Positions 7,815-16,656 of a stretch of 64,000 bases of DNA are shown here, piece by piece. Every line of letters starts with the position of its first letter. The first letter of the stretch is position 1. The notes under the pieces are model-generated. The model did not search any database. It saw nothing but the letters and a program-made list of their open reading frames with translations, and was not told the origin of the DNA. Location: contig JAUVWL010000007.1 in NCBI GenBank assembly GCA_030604135.1, positions 1 to 64,000 on the forward strand, given 5' to 3'. The position numbers and the translations under genes are program-made. This DNA is from Burkholderiales bacterium (lineage in GTDB: Bacteria; Pseudomonadota; Gammaproteobacteria; Burkholderiales; Burkholderiaceae_C).

Positions 7815-9461
7815 ATGTTCCGCCGCCGTCTGACCCTGGTGCTGTTGTTGCTGGCCGCTGCCGTGGTGTTGCAGGGCGTGGCCGCAGTGTTCGCCGTGCG
7901 CGAAGCCGAGCGCCAGGTGGTCCGCGGACGGGTGGCCAGCGACATCTTGCAGCGCTTTGTTGACCTGTCGGCCACCAAACAGCGCTTGCGCACCTGGGTG
8001 ACGCAGGACCAGATTGGCGCTGGCGGCGACCCGGCCGAGCGCGATGCGCTGGAGGAGCGCATGCGCACCCATGTGCTGGAGCTGGCCTCGTTGACGGGCG
8101 AGGCGGTGGCCATCGGGCTGGCAGCCAAAGAGGCGACCGAGCAGGCGGCCCGGCTCGATGCGCTGCAGGTGCTGGCCCAGAGCATGGAGAACCTGAGCGC
8201 GGCGATCCGCCAGCGGCCACCGCTGTCCCCCGACGTGCAGGCCCGTCAGGCCTGGGATGCGCTGGCCGAAGTGTTCGAGAAGTCCAACGGACGCGACCTG
8301 CGCCAGCTGATTGCCGACAGCATTGAGCGCGAGAAAGCGGCCATGGTGCGCGAACGGGTGGCGGCCGATGCGTCGCTGGCGCGCATGCGGGCATTGTGGA
8401 TGGGCACGGCGCTGCTGCTGGCGCTGGTGGCGCTGGGCGCGACCTTTTATTTCGGTCGCGGCCTGAGGCGCCCGCTGCACGCGCTGGCCTCGGGGGCGCA
8501 GGCCTTGCAGCAGGGGCAGTTGCAGCATCGCATCGACTTGCCCGGGCGCGACGAGTTCTCTGACGTGGCACGCAGCATGAACGCCATGGCCGAAGAGCTG
8601 GAGAGCCACCGCCGGCGCGAGGAACAACAGCGCCAGTTGCTGGAGGCCACGGTGCGCGAACGCACCGCCGATCTGCACCAGGCCAATGAGTCGCTGCGGC
8701 GCACCGATGTGCGCCGGCGGCAGCTGCTGGCCGACATCAGCCACGAGCTGCGCACACCCACCACCGCCATCCGCGGCGAGGCCGAGGTGACGCTGCGCGG
8801 CACCGACCGACCAGCAGCCGAGTACCGCGAGGCGCTGGGTCGCATCGTCGACACCTCGCGCCAGCTGGGCTCGGTGATCGACGACCTGCTGGCCATGGCC
8901 CGCAGCGACATGGAGACCTTCAGCCTGGTGCGCCAGCCGGTGTCGCTCAAGCGCCCTCTGCTCGATGCCCTGGGCCAGGCGGCCGCCCTGGCCGGCGAGA
9001 CCGGCGTTTCACTGACGCTGGAAGGCAAGCTGCCGGACAAGCTGACGGTGTTCGGCGACAGCCAGCGCCTGACCCAGCTCTTGCTGCTGTTGCTGGACAA
9101 CGCCATCCGCTATTCGCTGCCGGGTGGCACGGTGCGCTGGCGCATCGACCTGCAGAACGGGGTGCTCACGCTGCAGGTCAAGGACGAAGGCATCGGTATT
9201 CCTCCAGAAGAACTGCCACAGATCTTCGAGCGCCATTTCCGGGGTTTGGTGGCACGCCGGCACCGCGCCAGCGGCAGTGGGCTGGGCCTGCCGATTGCGC
9301 GCGCGCTGGCCCAGGCACACGGGGGCACACTGGACATCAGCAGCCACTTTGCCGGCGCCGACCAGGCCGGCAGCACCACCGCCGTGTTGCGCCTGCCCTT
9401 GTGGCAGGGTCCGCAGGCCGATGACGAAAGCCGACCCATGGCGCTGGGCACCGACAGCTGA
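7815..9461 (+). CDS. Membrane sensor histidine kinase
   Basis: Two-component sensor of 548 residues. Membrane segment 1 (about 7-28) and segment 2 (about 193-213) bracket a periplasmic, mostly helical sensor of about 165 residues with no recognised ligand motif. HAMP (about 214-266) and a short coiled coil lead to HisKA with phospho-acceptor H310 in ISHELRTP. The ATPase domain follows, with DNAIRYS (N box), DEGIGIP (G1) and GSGLGLPIA (G2). It lies 2 bp upstream of its response regulator. The start has only a weak ribosome site. The stimulus cannot be read from sequence. Confidence 0.95.
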   Translation: MFRRRLTLVLLLLAAAVVLQGVAAVFAVREAERQVVRGRVASDILQRFVDLSATKQRLRTWVTQDQIGAGGDPAERDALEERMRTHVLELASLTGEAVAIGLAAKEATEQAARLDALQVLAQSMENLSAAIRQRPPLSPDVQARQAWDALAEVFEKSNGRDLRQLIADSIEREKAAMVRERVAADASLARMRALWMGTALLLALVALGATFYFGRGLRRPLHALASGAQALQQGQLQHRIDLPGRDEFSDVARSMNAMAEELESHRRREEQQRQLLEATVRERTADLHQANESLRRTDVRRRQLLADISHELRTPTTAIRGEAEVTLRGTDRPAAEYREALGRIVDTSRQLGSVIDDLLAMARSDMETFSLVRQPVSLKRPLLDALGQAAALAGETGVSLTLEGKLPDKLTVFGDSQRLTQLLLLLLDNAIRYSLPGGTVRWRIDLQNGVLTLQVKDEGIGIPPEELPQIFERHFRGLVARRHRASGSGLGLPIARALAQAHGGTLDISSHFAGADQAGSTTAVLRLPLWQGPQADDESRPMALGTDS

Positions 9462-9463
9462 AC

Positions 9464-10189
9464 ATGAACATCCTGCTGATCGAAGACGACCCCCGCATCG
9501 CCGACTTCCTGTTGCGCGGGCTGCGTGCCGAGGGGCACCAGGTGCAGCGCGCGGCCAACGGCCTGGATGGCCTGACCCTGGCCCAGGATGCGGCCCGCGA
9601 GGCCCACCCTGGCGACGCGCCCACGGTGCTGGTGCTGGACCTGATGCTGCCGGGCATGAACGGCATGGAAATCTGCCAGACCCTGCGCGCCGCCGGGGTG
9701 AGCATGCCGATTCTGATGCTGACGGCACTCAGCGGACTGGAAGACAGGGTGGCCGGTCTGCGCATGGGGGCCGACGACTACCTGTGCAAACCTTTCGAGT
9801 TCGAGGAACTGCTCGCCCGGCTGGAGGCGCTGGCGCGGCGCACCCGGCCACTGCAGCAGGGCCGGGTGCAACGCCTGCAGGTGGCCGACCTGGTGCTCGA
9901 CCGCGAGAGCATGAAGGCCACACGTGCCGACCAGCCCTTGAGCCTGACCGCACGGGAGCTGGCCCTGCTGGAGCTGCTGATGAGCGCACCCGGGCGCCTG
10001 TTCAGCCGCGAGCGCATCCTGGCCAGTGTGTGGGGGCACAGCGAGGACCCGCTGACCAACGTGGTGGACGTGTACATCCGCCGCCTGCGCAGCAAGATCG
10101 ACGAGGGCCACGCCACCGCGCTGATCCACACCGTGCGCGGACTGGGCTACCGGCTGGAAGCCCAGCCGGGGTCGACCGGCGGCGGCTGA
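9464..10189 (+). CDS. OmpR/PhoB-family response regulator
   Basis: Cognate regulator of the preceding kinase, 241 residues. The receiver domain has the acidic pair D8/D9 and phospho-acceptor D59 in LVLDLMLPG. The switch Thr (LTAL) and the Lys in YLCKPF are present. The C-terminal winged helix (about 140-235) contains LTARELALLELL and VVDVYIRRLRSKID, diagnostic of the OmpR/PhoB class. The stop codon lies inside a GC hairpin (GGCGGC TGA GCCGCC) that may slow transcription before the convergent next gene. Confidence 0.95.
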   Translation: MNILLIEDDPRIADFLLRGLRAEGHQVQRAANGLDGLTLAQDAAREAHPGDAPTVLVLDLMLPGMNGMEICQTLRAAGVSMPILMLTALSGLEDRVAGLRMGADDYLCKPFEFEELLARLEALARRTRPLQQGRVQRLQVADLVLDRESMKATRADQPLSLTARELALLELLMSAPGRLFSRERILASVWGHSEDPLTNVVDVYIRRLRSKIDEGHATALIHTVRGLGYRLEAQPGSTGGG

Positions 10190-10214
10190 GCCGCCCGCAC
10201 ACCTCGGGGCGCTT

Positions 10215-11000
<786 letters not shown>

Positions 11001-11063
11001 GAGAAACCTCGTCGGTCAGGAGCGGTCAGGGGAAAGCAGGCAGTGTAGTGGGCCGGGGCGCGC

Positions 11064-11489
11064 TCAGCGCGCCGAGGCAGGCAGGCCGAACAGGCGGTCG
11101 AACACCCAGCTGAAAGCGAAGGTGTAGACAAGGAAGAAGACGATCAGGCCCAGATCGAGCACGAAGGCCTGCCACAGGCTGATGTCCAGCCACCAGGCAA
11201 AAAAGGGCACCAGGGTCAGGATGAGGCCGGCCTCGAAGCCGGCGGCGTGGGCCACACGGCGCTTCCAGCTGCGGCCGCGCACGATCTGGCGCAGCTCCCA
11301 GCGCTCGAACACGGTGTTGTAGATGAGGTTCCAGATGACGGCAATCACCGATGAGACCACGGCCGCCACGCTGGCGCGGCCGACCGAGCTGTCGGAAAAG
11401 TAGGCCAGGCCAGCGGTGCTGATGGCGATGGCGAACAGCTCGAAGAAACTGACGTAGACGATTTTTCGGCGGATGCCCTGCAATTCCAT
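11064..11489 (-). CDS. PACE-family multidrug/biocide efflux protein
   Basis: Inner-membrane protein of 141 residues with four predicted transmembrane helices arranged as two related hairpins, the PACE (AceI-like) layout. The first helix begins RKIVYVSFFELFAI and holds the family's membrane-embedded Glu. NLIYNTVFERWELRQ and the later VYTFAFSWVFDRLFG are the paired signature loops. AceI-type proteins export cationic biocides and polyamines using proton exchange. It lies 9 bp downstream of a heavy-metal-associated-domain-like ORF. Confidence 0.88.
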   Translation of the reverse strand: MELQGIRRKIVYVSFFELFAIAISTAGLAYFSDSSVGRASVAAVVSSVIAVIWNLIYNTVFERWELRQIVRGRSWKRRVAHAAGFEAGLILTLVPFFAWWLDISLWQAFVLDLGLIVFFLVYTFAFSWVFDRLFGLPASAR

Positions 11490-11498
11490 GGGTCCGCC

Positions 11499-11711
11499 TC
11501 AGCCCTGCACCTGGGCCTCGTAGCCGGCCTCGGCCAGTGCAGCCGCGATGTCCTCGGGCGCAATCATGGAGGTGTGGCTGACCCAGGCGGTCTGCGCGGC
11601 CAGGTCGACATCGGCCTGGCTGACGCAGGGCAGGTCCTGCAGTTCGAACATGACGGCGTCGGCGTCGTCCTGGGTCTTGAGGGTGGGGATGTGGAAGGTG
11701 GTTTCGGGCAT
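11499..11711 (-). CDS. Small heavy-metal-associated-domain-like protein lacking CxxC
   Basis: A 70-residue protein with the beta-alpha-beta pattern of HMA metal chaperones: FHIPTLKTQDDADAVMFELQDLPCV, then VDLAAQTAWVSH and EDIAAALAEAGYEA. The metal-binding CxxC is replaced (TQDDAD region), leaving one Cys elsewhere, so copper or zinc transfer by the usual mechanism is unlikely. The start is uncertain: no good ribosome site precedes this ATG, and an upstream in-frame ATG would add 13 or more residues. It is probably co-transcribed with the PACE gene. Confidence 0.7.
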   Translation of the reverse strand: MPETTFHIPTLKTQDDADAVMFELQDLPCVSQADVDLAAQTAWVSHTSMIAPEDIAAALAEAGYEAQVQG

Positions 11712-12088
11712 GGCGGACAGGCTGGCAAGTTTCCCGGTCGAAGACGTCATTGTGCGACGCAAAATAAACGCTGTACTTTCCGAGCAATACCGTCTACATT
11801 AGTTGAAGGGGTTGTTTTGACGCCGGTCTTCATGACCTGAACGACTGAACAGACCCAGCCGGTGGCGCCCCAGGCCCCGGTCCGCTGCGGCCTGGTGGCC
11901 GCCTGCGATGCCAGCCGAGCTGCTGGCCGCTTGCTCCCCATTCACTCTCTGCTCAAGCCCCAATTGGCGCGCCCCGGTTTTTTGCCGGCCCTGCGCCTGT
12001 TCCAGCGGTGTCGATGTGATGCCGCTTTCTCTCTGGCGCCCCCCTTTGAAACGGGATCCGGCCGCCTTCTCTCTCTGAAAGGCTCAAC
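11712..12088 (+). other. Intergenic region with probable long leader of the RRM gene
   Basis: No gene is supported here. The first part is comparatively AT-rich (AAAATAAACGCTG, TACATTAGTTG), as expected for promoters of the divergent genes. The remaining roughly 250 bp before the RRM start is pyrimidine-rich (TTCTCTCTCTGAAAGG). Long structured leaders are common for cold-inducible RNA-binding proteins, so a thermosensing 5' UTR is plausible but unproven. Confidence 0.4.
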
Positions 12089-12397
12089 ATGAGCAACAGC
12101 AAACTGTACGTTGGCAACCTGCCTTATTCGGTGGACGACGCCGCCCTGCAAAACAACTTCGCCGAATTCGGCACCGTGGCCTCGGCCAAGGTCATGACCG
12201 ACCGCGACAGCGGCCGCTCCAAGGGCTTCGGCTTTGTCGAGATGGGCTCCCCCGAGCAGGCCGAAGCCGCCATCCGCGGCATGAACGGCCTGTCGGTCGG
12301 CGGCCGCTCGATCGTGGTGAACATTTCCCGTCCGAAGGAAAGCACCGGCGGCGGTTTCGGTGGTGGCTACCGCGGCGAGCGCCGCTCGGCCTACTGA
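12089..12397 (+). CDS. RRM-domain RNA-binding protein (cold-inducible type)
   Basis: Single-RRM protein of 102 residues. RNP2 is LYVGNL (6-11) and RNP1 is KGFGFVEM (about 47-54), giving the RNA-contact aromatic residues. The tail after residue 85 is Gly/Arg rich (GGGFGGGYRGERR), as in small bacterial and cyanobacterial Rbp proteins that act as RNA chaperones, often at low temperature. AAAGG lies upstream of the start. A strong two-hairpin terminator follows, so it is monocistronic. Confidence 0.93.
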   Translation: MSNSKLYVGNLPYSVDDAALQNNFAEFGTVASAKVMTDRDSGRSKGFGFVEMGSPEQAEAAIRGMNGLSVGGRSIVVNISRPKESTGGGFGGGYRGERRSAY

Positions 12398-12417
12398 GCG
12401 ACCGCACGCTGACCGGT

Positions 12418-12484
12418 GGTCGGCCCCACGGGGCCGATGCCGGGAACTGATGAGGCTCCACCTGAAAAGGTGGGGCCTTTTTTT
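12418..12484 (+). terminator. Intrinsic terminator of the RRM gene
   Basis: A perfect hairpin TCGGCCCC / GGGGCCGA (12420-12437) is followed by a second stem, GGCTCCACC / GGTGGGGCC with a TGAAAA loop (12454-12477), and a run of seven T. This is the clearest Rho-independent terminator in the window. Confidence 0.92.
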
Positions 12485-12574
12485 CGTGTGGGCGTGTTTC
12501 GGTGCGACACGTGAGCCGAAACAGGGCACGGCACACGCAGGCGCCGCCCATGTGCACCGATCTGATGCGCCAAT

Positions 12575-12586
12575 CTTGCATACAAG
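12575..12586. promoter_or_regulatory. Candidate GntR/FCD operator
   Basis: CTTG-CATA-CAAG is a perfect inverted repeat with a 4-bp centre, 69 bp before the GntR-type regulator start. FCD-subfamily regulators bind short palindromes of this size near their own promoters, so autoregulation is a reasonable inference. Confidence 0.4.
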
Positions 12587-12654
12587 CCCTGTAAACAGGT
12601 TGCAGAGGGCTGGCACGGTTCTGGCAAGTGGGTGGACAACACCGCTTGTCCACC

Positions 12655-13428
12655 ATGAACTCCAGCGACATCGCCGACCGCATTGTTGAAGCCATCCTGG
12701 CCCAGAAACTGGCGCCGGGCAGCCGCCTGGGCGAGCAGGCGCTGTCGATGCTGTTCGACTGCAGCCGCACCCTGGTGCGCGAGGCCATGATGCAGCTGGC
12801 CGCGCGCGGCATTGTGACGGTGAGCTCACGCCGCGGCTGGTTTGTGGTGGAGCCGTCGGAGGTGGAAGCGCGCGAGGCCTTCGAGGCACGGCGTGTGATC
12901 GAGACCGGCCTGATCCGCAGCGCGGGCCCGATGGACAAGGCCAAGCTGGACAAGCTCAAGCGCCACATCCGCGAAGAGAAGCAGTCGCTCAAGGGCACCG
13001 ATGTGGGCCGGCGCAGCTACCTGCTGGGCGACTTTCATGTGTGTCTGGCCGAGTGCCTGGGCAACCAGCTGCTGGCCGACACGCTGCGCGATTTCACCGC
13101 CCGCACGACCCTGATTGCCATGCTCTACCAGAGCACCCACGACGCGGCGCATTCGTGCCAGGAGCATGTGGAGATCGTGCAGGCGCTGGAGGCCGGTGAC
13201 ACCGCCCGCGCCGAGGCGCTGATGGCACAACACATCGGCCATGTGCAGCAGGCACTGCGGCTGGACACGGCCGCGGCCGACCCGCTGGCCGAGTTGCGCG
13301 CGGCGCTGGCCCCGGTGGCCGCGCCCGGCCGCACCCGCACACCCCGTCGGCGCCTGGCCAAGAGCGACGCTGCCGATGACCCGCTTTCCTCCCCCACCCC
13401 TTCCACTTACCTAGGAGCCGTTCTATGA
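12655..13428 (+). CDS. GntR-family (FCD/FadR subfamily) transcriptional regulator
   Basis: DNA-binding repressor or activator of 257 residues. The N-terminal winged helix (about 4-70) has LGEQALSMLFDCSRTLVREA, the GntR recognition helix. The FCD ligand domain (about 80-225) carries the metal-site residues typical of this class: FHVCLAE, the HDAAHSCQEHVEIV helix, and MAQHIGHV. A basic low-complexity tail follows. Its stop overlaps the ATG of the solute-binding gene by 4 bp, so regulator and transporter form one operon and the regulator probably senses the transported solute. A GTG 27 bp upstream is an alternative start. Confidence 0.92.
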   Translation: MNSSDIADRIVEAILAQKLAPGSRLGEQALSMLFDCSRTLVREAMMQLAARGIVTVSSRRGWFVVEPSEVEAREAFEARRVIETGLIRSAGPMDKAKLDKLKRHIREEKQSLKGTDVGRRSYLLGDFHVCLAECLGNQLLADTLRDFTARTTLIAMLYQSTHDAAHSCQEHVEIVQALEAGDTARAEALMAQHIGHVQQALRLDTAAADPLAELRAALAPVAAPGRTRTPRRRLAKSDAADDPLSSPTPSTYLGAVL

Positions 13429-14219
13429 ACACGACCAAACGACACCTGCTGGCCCTCACCGCCGGCCTGACCCTGGCTGCCCTGACCCCGGGGGCCTTCG
13501 CGCAAACGGCGCTGGCCGACATCGAGAAGAACAAGCTGATCAAGATTGCGGTGCCGACCGACTTCCCGCCCTATGGTTTTGTGGGGGTGGACCTCAAGCC
13601 GCAGGGCCTGGATGTGGACATGGCCAACTACATCGCCGAGAAGATGGGCGTGAAGATCGAGCTGGTGCCGGTGACCAGCGCCAACCGCATCCCCTACCTG
13701 CAGACCAAGAAGGCCGACCTGGTCATCTCGACCCTGGGCAAGAACCCGGAGCGCGAAAAGGTGATCGACTTCACTGCGGCTTACTCGCCGTTCTTCCAGG
13801 GCATTTTTGGACCGAAGAACATCGAACTGAAGTCGATGGCCGACCTGGCGGGCAAGAGCATCGCCGTGACGCGAGGAGCCATCGAGGACCAGGAGCTGAC
13901 CAAGGTGGCTCCGGGTGGTGTCGACATCCGCCGCTTTGAAGACAACAACGCCACCGTGTCCGCCTTTGCGTCGGGCCAGACGCAGCTGATCGCCACTGGC
14001 GTGTCGGTGGCCGAGAACATGATGCAGCGCAACCCGCGCCTGGGCGCCGAGTACAAGCTGCTGCTCAAGGACAGCCCCAACTTCATCGGCGTGGCCAAGG
14101 GCGAGGACGCGCTGCGCACCAAGGTCAACGAGATCATCGCGCAGGCCAAGGCCTCGGGTGACCTGGACAAGATGGCACAGAAGTGGCTGAAGCGGCCGGC
14201 CGGCAACTTGCCCGAATGA
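13425..14219 (+). CDS. Amino-acid-type ABC transporter periplasmic binding protein
   Basis: Solute receptor of 264 residues in the SBP_bac_3 family (polar amino acids, opines and related). A signal peptide covers 1-26 (LTPGAFAQ). The mature start IKIAVPTDFPPYGFVGVD is the classic ligand-pocket segment, followed by QGLDVDMANYIAEKMG, DLVISTLGKNPERE and the hinge region. It feeds the two permeases and ATPase encoded downstream. The exact ligand is unknown. Confidence 0.93.
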   Translation: MNTTKRHLLALTAGLTLAALTPGAFAQTALADIEKNKLIKIAVPTDFPPYGFVGVDLKPQGLDVDMANYIAEKMGVKIELVPVTSANRIPYLQTKKADLVISTLGKNPEREKVIDFTAAYSPFFQGIFGPKNIELKSMADLAGKSIAVTRGAIEDQELTKVAPGGVDIRRFEDNNATVSAFASGQTQLIATGVSVAENMMQRNPRLGAEYKLLLKDSPNFIGVAKGEDALRTKVNEIIAQAKASGDLDKMAQKWLKRPAGNLPE

Positions 14220-14259
14220 ACATGACAGACGCCCCCACGCTGCGCCGCTGCCACCGGCC

Positions 14260-14346
14260 CGTCACTCCCGCGTACGCGGGAGTCCACGGCGGGCCGACGC
14301 CTTGTCCTTGGCGAGCGTGAATTCCCGCGTACGCGGGAATGACGGG
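14260..14346. repeat. Inverted pair of REP palindromes (BIME-like)
   Basis: Two palindromes face each other: ACTCCCGCG-TA-CGCGGGAGT (from 14264) and ATTCCCGCG-TA-CGCGGGAAT (from 14321), with GTC and GAC flanks in opposite orientation. They separate the binding-protein gene from the permease genes. This is a typical place for mRNA stabilisation or differential expression. Confidence 0.85.
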
Positions 14347-14404
14347 CTGGATCGCGGAAGTGATGGGATCCGGTTGCCATTCAAGGCTTTGAGCACCTAC
14401 CTCT

Positions 14405-15076
14405 ATGCAGATTGAACTGGACTTCATGGCCGTGCTGGCCCAATGGCCTCTGCTTTTGCGGGGCGCCGCGTGGACGCTGGTGTTGACGGCCATCTCGGCG
14501 GTGCTGGGCGTGGCGCTGGGCATTGCCTGTGCCTGGGCTCGCACCGAAGGTGCGGCGCCGCTGCGCTGGGTGGTGGGCGCGTATGTGGAGCTGATCCGCA
14601 ACACGCCCTTCATCGTGCAGCTGTTCTTCATCTTCTTCGGCCTGCCGGCGCTGGGCCTGCGCCTGTCGCCGGAATGGTCAAGCGTGATCGCCATGGTGGT
14701 GAACCTGGGGGCTTACGCGGCCGAGATCGTGCGCGCCGGTGTGCAGGCCACCCCCAAGGGTCAGTTCGAGGCCGCCATGAGCCTGGCATTGACCCGTGCG
14801 CAGACCTTCTTGCACGTGGTGCTGCCGCCGGCGCTGCGTCGGGTGTGGCCGGCGCTGGTGTCGCAGATCATCATCGTGATGCTGGGCTCGGCCGTGTGCG
14901 GGCAGATCGCCACACAGGAGCTGAGCTACGCGGCCAACCTGATTCAGAGCCGCAACTTCCGTGCCTTCGAGGCCTTCATCGTCGCCACGCTGATGTACCT
15001 GCTGATGGCCATCGCCATCCGGCATCTGCTCAATCGCCTGGGCGACCGGTTCCTGTTCGGAGGGCGCCGTGGTTGA
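14405..15076 (+). CDS. Amino-acid-type ABC transporter permease 1
   Basis: Inner-membrane subunit of 223 residues in the HisM/GlnP family. It has about five transmembrane helices and the cytoplasmic EAA-like loop (EAAMSLALTRAQTFLHVVLPPALRR, around 121-145) that docks to the ATPase. YVELIRNTPFIVQLFFIFFGLP is the family signature. It overlaps the second permease by 8 bp. The preceding gap holds the REP pair, and no strong ribosome site is seen at the ATG. Confidence 0.93.
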   Translation: MQIELDFMAVLAQWPLLLRGAAWTLVLTAISAVLGVALGIACAWARTEGAAPLRWVVGAYVELIRNTPFIVQLFFIFFGLPALGLRLSPEWSSVIAMVVNLGAYAAEIVRAGVQATPKGQFEAAMSLALTRAQTFLHVVLPPALRRVWPALVSQIIIVMLGSAVCGQIATQELSYAANLIQSRNFRAFEAFIVATLMYLLMAIAIRHLLNRLGDRFLFGGRRG

Positions 15077-15719
15077 CTTCACTTTGTGGGACATCGTGCG
15101 CAACCTGCTGCTGGCCGCGCGCTGGACGGTGGCGCTGTCACTGATCGCGTTCGTCGGCGGCGGCCTGGTGGGTCTGACACTGCTGTTGCTGCGTTCGCTG
15201 GACAGCCCATGGCTGCAACGCCTGGTGGGCTGGTACGTGCAGCTGTTCCAGGGCACGCCGCTGCTGATGCAGCTGTTCCTGGCGTACTTCGGGCTGGCCC
15301 TGATGGGTGTGGAGACCTCGGCCTGGTTTGCCGCCTCGCTGGCGCTCACGCTCTACACCAGCGCCTTTCTGACCGAAATCTGGCACGGCTGTGTGCGTGC
15401 GGTGCCACGCGGTCAGTGGGAGGCCGCGCAGAGCCTGGCGCTGAGCTTCATGGAGCAGATGCGCCACGTGGTGTTGCCGCAGGCGGGTCGCCTGGCGGTG
15501 GCGCCGACGGTGGGTTTTCTGGTGCAGGTGATCAAGGGCACGGCCCTGGCCTCGGTGATCGGCTTTGTGGAGCTGACCAAGGCCGGCACCATGATCACCA
15601 ACGCAACCTTCCAGCCCTTCCTCGTCTACAGCTGCGTGGCGCTGATGTACTTCGCGCTGTGCTACCCCATCAGCTACTACTCCCGTGTTCTAGAGGGACG
15701 GCTTCATGTCAGACACTGA
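15069..15719 (+). CDS. Amino-acid-type ABC transporter permease 2
   Basis: Second HisM/GlnP-type permease, 216 residues, starting with GTG inside the end of permease 1. YVQLFQGTPLLMQLFLAYFG and the EAAQSLALSFMEQMRHVVLPQAGR coupling loop match the family. The two permeases form a heterodimeric channel. Its end overlaps the ATPase start by 14 bp, implying translational coupling. Confidence 0.93.
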   Translation: MVDFTLWDIVRNLLLAARWTVALSLIAFVGGGLVGLTLLLLRSLDSPWLQRLVGWYVQLFQGTPLLMQLFLAYFGLALMGVETSAWFAASLALTLYTSAFLTEIWHGCVRAVPRGQWEAAQSLALSFMEQMRHVVLPQAGRLAVAPTVGFLVQVIKGTALASVIGFVELTKAGTMITNATFQPFLVYSCVALMYFALCYPISYYSRVLEGRLHVRH

Positions 15720-16464
15720 TCAGATCAAGGACGGCGCGGCCGTCAGCATTCAGGGGCTTCGCAAGTCCTACGGGTCCAACGAGGTGCTCAAGGGCATCGA
15801 CCTGGAGGTCAGGCCCGGCGAGGTGATTGCCATCATCGGCAAAAGCGGCTCGGGCAAGAGCACGCTGCTGCGCTGCGTGAACGGGCTGGAGGTGTTCCAG
15901 CACGGCGAACTCAGGGTGCAGGGGCAGCCATTGGTCTACCAGGACGCGGCCGCCATGCGCTCCCTGCGCCAGCGTGTGGGCATGATCTTCCAGCAGTTCA
16001 ATCTGTTCCCGCACCTGAGCGTGGGCCGCAACGTGATGCTGGCGCCAGGCCTGGTGAAGAAAGAAAGCGGGGCGGCGCTGGAGGAGCGCGCCAAGCAGCT
16101 GCTGGCGCGGGTGGGCCTGGCCGACAAGTTCAGCGCCTACCCGGACCAGCTGTCGGGCGGGCAGCAGCAACGGGTGGCGATTGCGCGCGCGCTGGCCATG
16201 AGTCCCGGCATCCTGCTGTGTGACGAGATCACCTCGGCGCTCGACCCCGAGCTGGTGGGCGAGGTGTTGGGCGTGGTGGAGAGCCTGGCGGCCGAGGGCA
16301 TGACGCTGTTGATGGTGACACACGAGATGGGCTTTGCCCGCAAGGTCAGCAACCGGGTGATCTTCATGCACCAGGGAAGGGTGCACGAGGTGGGGCCACC
16401 GGCCGAGCTGTTTGCCGCGCCACGGACGCCGGAGTTGCAGCAGTTCCTGGCGTCGATTCACTGA
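15706..16464 (+). CDS. Amino-acid-type ABC transporter ATPase
   Basis: ATP-binding subunit of 252 residues (GlnQ/HisP class). Walker A is GKSGSGKST (about 43-51), the signature is [14 protein letters not shown], and Walker B is [14 protein letters not shown], followed by the switch His in VTHEMGF. It energises the importer encoded by the two preceding permeases. It is the last gene of the operon; a REP palindrome lies 24 bp after the stop. Confidence 0.95.
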   Translation: MSDTDQIKDGAAVSIQGLRKSYGSNEVLKGIDLEVRPGEVIAIIGKSGSGKSTLLRCVNGLEVFQHGELRVQGQPLVYQDAAAMRSLRQRVGMIFQQFNLFPHLSVGRNVMLAPGLVKKESGAALEERAKQLLARVGLADKFSAYPDQLSGGQQQRVAIARALAMSPGILLCDEITSALDPELVGEVLGVVESLAAEGMTLLMVTHEMGFARKVSNRVIFMHQGRVHEVGPPAELFAAPRTPELQQFLASIH

Positions 16465-16487
16465 GGCCGGGCGGGTTGATGGACGTG

Positions 16488-16516
16488 GATTCCCGCGTGC
16501 GCGGGAATGACGGGGG
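16488..16516. repeat. REP-like palindrome
   Basis: GATTCCCGCG-TG-CGCGGGAAT followed by GACGGGGGG, downstream of the ABC operon. It is the same family as the elements at 5.2, 14.3 and 29.9 kb. Confidence 0.85.
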
Positions 16517-16536
16517 GTGTGGTTCGGGTTGCCGGA

Positions 16537-16568
16537 CTGTTGGGCTGTTGGGCTGTTGGGCTGTTGGG
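16537..16568. repeat. Tandem repeat, four perfect 8-bp units
   Basis: CTGTTGGG is repeated exactly four times, 88 bp before the DUF2817 gene start and just after a REP element. Such short arrays can change copy number by slippage. Being outside a gene, any effect would be on promoter spacing. Confidence 0.85.
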
Positions 16569-16656
16569 CAGGCGACATGTAAAAGCATGTTTCCTTCGTA
16601 ACCGCAAAGTGTTACCCTTGCGTTCTTCGACGTGGGAATGACCGGAGGCGGATGTG

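Noticed and set aside
7254-8744. Minus-strand open frame across the sensor kinase gene
   Set aside because: It covers a sensor kinase with complete H, N and G boxes on the other strand and yields a Gln/Arg-rich nonsense product.
10181-10195. Hairpin GGCGGC-TGA-GCCGCC as a terminator of the two-component operon
   Set aside because: The stem is short, includes the stop codon and lacks a T-run, so a terminator call is not justified.
14221-14346. Possible CRISPR-like spacing of palindromes
   Set aside because: There are only two units, in opposite orientation, with arms shared by scattered single copies. These are REP elements, not a CRISPR array.
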